A DNA stretch of 64,000 nt from a virus: the IMG/VR virus record IMGVR_UViG_3300042402_003388, positions 1 to 64,000 of that record. One strand, given 5' to 3'. Under the pieces are notes generated by a model, which saw only the letters and a list, made by a program, of their open reading frames with translations, did no database searches and was not told where the DNA came from. Numbering within the stretch: position 1 is the first letter of the stretch; every line of letters starts with the position of its first letter. Both the position numbers and the translations under genes were made by a program. Positions 61,670-64,000 of the stretch are shown piece by piece.

Positions 61670-62698
61670 ATGAAAATACTAAAAGAGTCAAACCCTGATT
61701 GGTTATATATGCAATTACATATGTTTAAGAGGGGATTAATTGATGGTAAAGGGTTAAACGATGAGTTAATATTCAATGTTAGAGATAACGGAATTATAAC
61801 TTTGAAGTTTGATAATGACGAACAATATTTTAGATTGTTTGACCTATCAGATGATGATATTTGGTTTTTAAATAATTTATACTCATCATATGGAAACTTA
61901 GAATTGTTTGACAGTTATAGAGCCGAGGAAGATTGGAACGAAGGGTACGTTTTCCCTTATTTTAATGACGAGAATAAAGAATTAATGGAGGAGATTAAAA
62001 GATTAATTGCTCCAAATCTAAACTTACAGGATGATGGTCAGGCGGTAGAATTTTGTAGATTACTCAATGACTTATTTAGTAAAAGAGTTGATTACATTAT
62101 TGGTGATTATGAGGTTGAGATGGACTCAGGGATGAAGAACTCTATGGAAAAGGAAATCACTAATGAATTGTGTGACATTTTTTTAGAAAACGGTATTCAT
62201 AATACTCAAGGGTGTTTTTATAAGTATATGACAACTGTTGACGCCATAATTAAATTGTATGATAAGTATGGTGATAAAAATAGTGATTTATTAACGTTAT
62301 TAGGTAAGGTCGGTCACGATAAATCGGTTGACGGTGATTATTGGAGTAATATGTACGAATATATGGGTACTAATGAATTTGATTCCGAATCGTTTAATAG
62401 AAGTACAAAATACCAATTAGAGTCTATCATATCCGATATGGAGGATGATGATAAATTTACTAATTTAGATGAGTATAAAAAAATTGTATCACAAATCACT
62501 AAAAAATTCAAGTATAATGTTTGGTACGGTAGACCAAAAGATGAAAATAAAATGATGTTCAAAGTCATAAGAATAAATCCTGAAAACAATAAAATTGAAA
62601 TTGAATATAAGAAAAAAGGTACTATGGATTTTAATAGAGGAAATTACGATTTAGAACAATTTAATAATTTTTTATATCATCCAGAGTTGTTTGATTAA
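61670..62698 (+). CDS. Hypothetical acidic protein, 342 aa
   Basis: MKILKES could be a minimal tag, then a soluble Asp/Glu/Tyr-rich protein. The last ~75 residues (KFKYNVWYGRPKDENKMMFK ... IEIEYKKKG) form a small beta-rich basic domain. Not recognised. Confidence 0.7.
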   Translation: MKILKESNPDWLYMQLHMFKRGLIDGKGLNDELIFNVRDNGIITLKFDNDEQYFRLFDLSDDDIWFLNNLYSSYGNLELFDSYRAEEDWNEGYVFPYFNDENKELMEEIKRLIAPNLNLQDDGQAVEFCRLLNDLFSKRVDYIIGDYEVEMDSGMKNSMEKEITNELCDIFLENGIHNTQGCFYKYMTTVDAIIKLYDKYGDKNSDLLTLLGKVGHDKSVDGDYWSNMYEYMGTNEFDSESFNRSTKYQLESIISDMEDDDKFTNLDEYKKIVSQITKKFKYNVWYGRPKDENKMMFKVIRINPENNKIEIEYKKKGTMDFNRGNYDLEQFNNFLYHPELFD

Positions 62699-62709
62699 AT
62701 TATTTTACT

Positions 62710-62717
62710 TATCTTTG
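62710..62717 (+). promoter_or_regulatory. Host-type -7 box
   Basis: TATCTTTG, 19 nt upstream of ATG 62737; a TTTG lies 16 nt further up. Confidence 0.5.
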
Positions 62718-62736
62718 TGTCTAATATACTAAAATT

Positions 62737-63567
62737 ATGGCAAGAGATTTGCAGTTACTTAAGGAGGTACTTTCAGTTCCTACCTACACATATCAAGAAG
62801 ATTTAATGGTTCAATTTATTGTTGATTGGTTGAAGTCTAATAATATTGAACACTACGTTGATGAACATTTAAATGTTTATGCGATAAAACAAACAGGTGA
62901 ACTACCTGAAGACTTTATGTTCCCTTGCGTTGTTGCACATACAGACACTGTTCACAAGTTAGACACTATTAACGTTAGAGAAGAAATGTTACCTAATTCT
63001 AATGGTGATTTAAAACTTTCGTTAAAAGCGTATAATGATAATGGATTACCAACAGGGATAGGTGGGGATGATAAATGTGGTGTATTTGCCTGTTTTGAAT
63101 TATTAAAAGAACTTCCAAATCTTAAAGCCGCGTTTTTTGTATCTGAAGAAACAGGTTGTCACGGTTCAAAAATGGCGGACCCAAGTTTTTTTACTAACGT
63201 TGGATACGCAATTCAATTCGACGCACCTGAAAATTGGATGGTAACTGAAACTTGTTATGGTGCAAGATTATTTGACAGGGAGGGTGAATTCTTTGAGAAA
63301 TGTAACAAAGTCATTACTGAAAGTATGAATGAGAAACGTGAATATATGATACACCCATACACAGACGTTTACGCATTAAAGACTAAGTTTGATTTCTCCT
63401 GTATTAACTTCTCAATTGGATATTATCGATACCATACTAATCAAGAATATGTTGTTGTCGAGGATACTTTTAACGGTATTGAAATGGGTAAACAAATGAT
63501 AGAGTTATTAGGTTATAAAAAATATACCCACGAACCCCAAAAATCATCAACATTTAGATATTGGTAA
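62737..63567 (+). CDS. M20/M42-type zinc aminopeptidase-like protein, 276 aa
   Basis: Metal-binding motifs in order: VVAHTDTVH, GIGGDDKCGVFACFELL, FFVSEETGCHGS and IQFDAP, then a C-terminal NFSIGYYRYHTNQEYVVVED. This is the di-zinc M20/M28/M42 exopeptidase plan without an inserted lid domain, so it is shorter than most. It likely trims peptides. Expressed from a host-type promoter and followed by a terminator. Confidence 0.85.
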   Translation: MARDLQLLKEVLSVPTYTYQEDLMVQFIVDWLKSNNIEHYVDEHLNVYAIKQTGELPEDFMFPCVVAHTDTVHKLDTINVREEMLPNSNGDLKLSLKAYNDNGLPTGIGGDDKCGVFACFELLKELPNLKAAFFVSEETGCHGSKMADPSFFTNVGYAIQFDAPENWMVTETCYGARLFDREGEFFEKCNKVITESMNEKREYMIHPYTDVYALKTKFDFSCINFSIGYYRYHTNQEYVVVEDTFNGIEMGKQMIELLGYKKYTHEPQKSSTFRYW

Positions 63568-63569
63568 AA

Positions 63570-63600
63570 TAAACCCCTTCAGAAACGGAGGGGTTTTTTA
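63570..63600 (+). terminator. Terminator
   Basis: AAACCCCTtc-agaaacg-GAGGGGTTT with T-run. Confidence 0.75.
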
Positions 63601-63609
63601 TTTTAAGTC

Positions 63610-63616
63610 TATTTAT
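63610..63616 (+). promoter_or_regulatory. Late-type TATTTAT box
   Basis: CTATTTATTAGTATG: 4-nt gap to ATG 63621. Confidence 0.6.
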
Positions 63617-63620
63617 TAGT

Positions 63621-63839
63621 ATGAAGTATTTTATACGATATACACTTTCTTGGGTTTCTCAAAATTTATCAATACCATTTTGGGTTGTTGGACATATTCA
63701 TTTAACTATGAACATATATGACGACATTTATGAAATATTGGCATCTTTAGGAATGAATATTATCGTTGGGTTAGGGTTTTATTTAGATTATATTGATTAT
63801 CAAAAAGATAAAATAAAGAATAAAAAAAAGGGGTTTTAA
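63621..63839 (+). CDS. Small membrane protein, 72 aa
   Basis: Two hydrophobic stretches (about 3-27 and 36-56) and a very basic tail (DKIKNKKKGF). Leaderless behind a late box. Converges with the Clp ATPase gene and overlaps its stop by 4 nt. Not recognised. Confidence 0.65.
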   Translation: MKYFIRYTLSWVSQNLSIPFWVVGHIHLTMNIYDDIYEILASLGMNIIVGLGFYLDYIDYQKDKIKNKKKGF

Positions 63840-64000
63840 ACCCCTTTTTTCTTTTTAGTTTGTACTGTTACATTTTCCCCATCCTCGGTAATAAGAACAT
63901 ATTTAACCTCTTCTTTAAGATTACCTTTAAGAACCTCCTCAGAGATATAATCTTCGACTTTATCCTGAATTGCTCTCTTCAAAGGACGAGCCCCATACAT
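63836..64000 (-). CDS. Clp-type AAA+ unfoldase, C-terminal fragment (runs off the window)
   Basis: The 54 codons visible read MYGARPLKRAIQDKVEDYIS, EEVLKGNLKEEVKYVL and a Lys-rich end. YGARPLKRAIQ is the sensor-2 motif (GAR) of the C-terminal small domain of ClpA/B/C-type AAA+ proteins, followed by the expected VED-x-(I/L)S-E-x-(V/L)-L-x-G. The gene continues beyond position 64000. It is the natural partner of the phage ClpP at 39618, though ClpB-type (no ClpP binding) cannot be excluded from the fragment. Confidence 0.85.
   Translation of the reverse strand: MYGARPLKRAIQDKVEDYISEEVLKGNLKEEVKYVLITEDGENVTVQTKKKKGV

Overview
The window is a very AT-rich, densely packed stretch of what is most likely a large lytic bacteriophage of a Bacteroidota (Flavobacterium/Cytophaga-like) host. 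The evidence is two muralytic enzymes and holin-like proteins, a ClpP, an RNA ligase, about 30 tRNAs plus a tmRNA, many short late-type genes and no rRNA or housekeeping operon. The host group follows from the promoters (TTTG, 19-20 nt, TAnnTTTG), from Bacteroidota-type signal peptides and lipoproteins, and from a protein ending in a type IX secretion (T9SS) sorting domain. No terminase, capsid or DNA polymerase gene lies in the window, so the phage assignment is an inference.

Layout. 0.2-12.4 kb and 27.5-39.5 kb hold late-type genes, many preceded by a TATTTAT box, often only 4-5 nt before the ATG. Many of their proteins start with one of a few short N-terminal tags ending in a hydrophobic-x-Glu motif, like T4 capsid-targeting sequences. 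12.4-12.9 kb has a tRNA-like gene and a roughly 300 nt structured RNA. 17.2-24.3 kb is an envelope operon: a cohesin/dockerin T9SS cargo, a CsgG-like lipoprotein, an outer-membrane barrel with a Gln/Asn/Gly/Ser/Thr-rich region, and a lectin with nested domains. 24.4-27.5 kb has a GH19 endolysin and small enzymes. 39.6-45.3 kb has ClpP, two tRNA-Leu, an HNH nuclease, a nucleotide-sugar dehydrogenase, a methyltransferase and glycosyltransferases. 45.3-52.4 kb is the main tRNA region, interspersed with small genes and structured RNAs. 52.4-58 kb has sugar/methyl transfer, a papain-like protein, phosphoesterases and an Rnl1-type RNA ligase. 58-64 kb has mixed genes, a minus-strand tmRNA, and at the right edge the C-terminus of a Clp-type AAA+ unfoldase.

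The most striking system is how the tRNA arrays appear to be controlled. Each of the two main units starts with a host-type promoter, then a short leader ORF whose 3' part can pair with the 5' arm of a downstream terminator (terminator versus antiterminator), then a boxA-like GTTCTTTGA element, then tRNAs. In leader 2, residues 8-27 use exactly the 14 amino acids whose tRNAs follow and none of the other six. In leader 1, residues 10-23 use the seven amino acids of the first array plus Pro. This looks like ribosome-mediated attenuation in which the leader tests the supply of the very tRNAs encoded downstream. Together the tRNAs cover all 20 amino acids, including an initiator tRNA. With the tmRNA (unusual tag ending Val-Ser-Val-Ala), ClpP and the Clp ATPase, the phage seems to carry its own translation-supply and ribosome-rescue/proteolysis kit.
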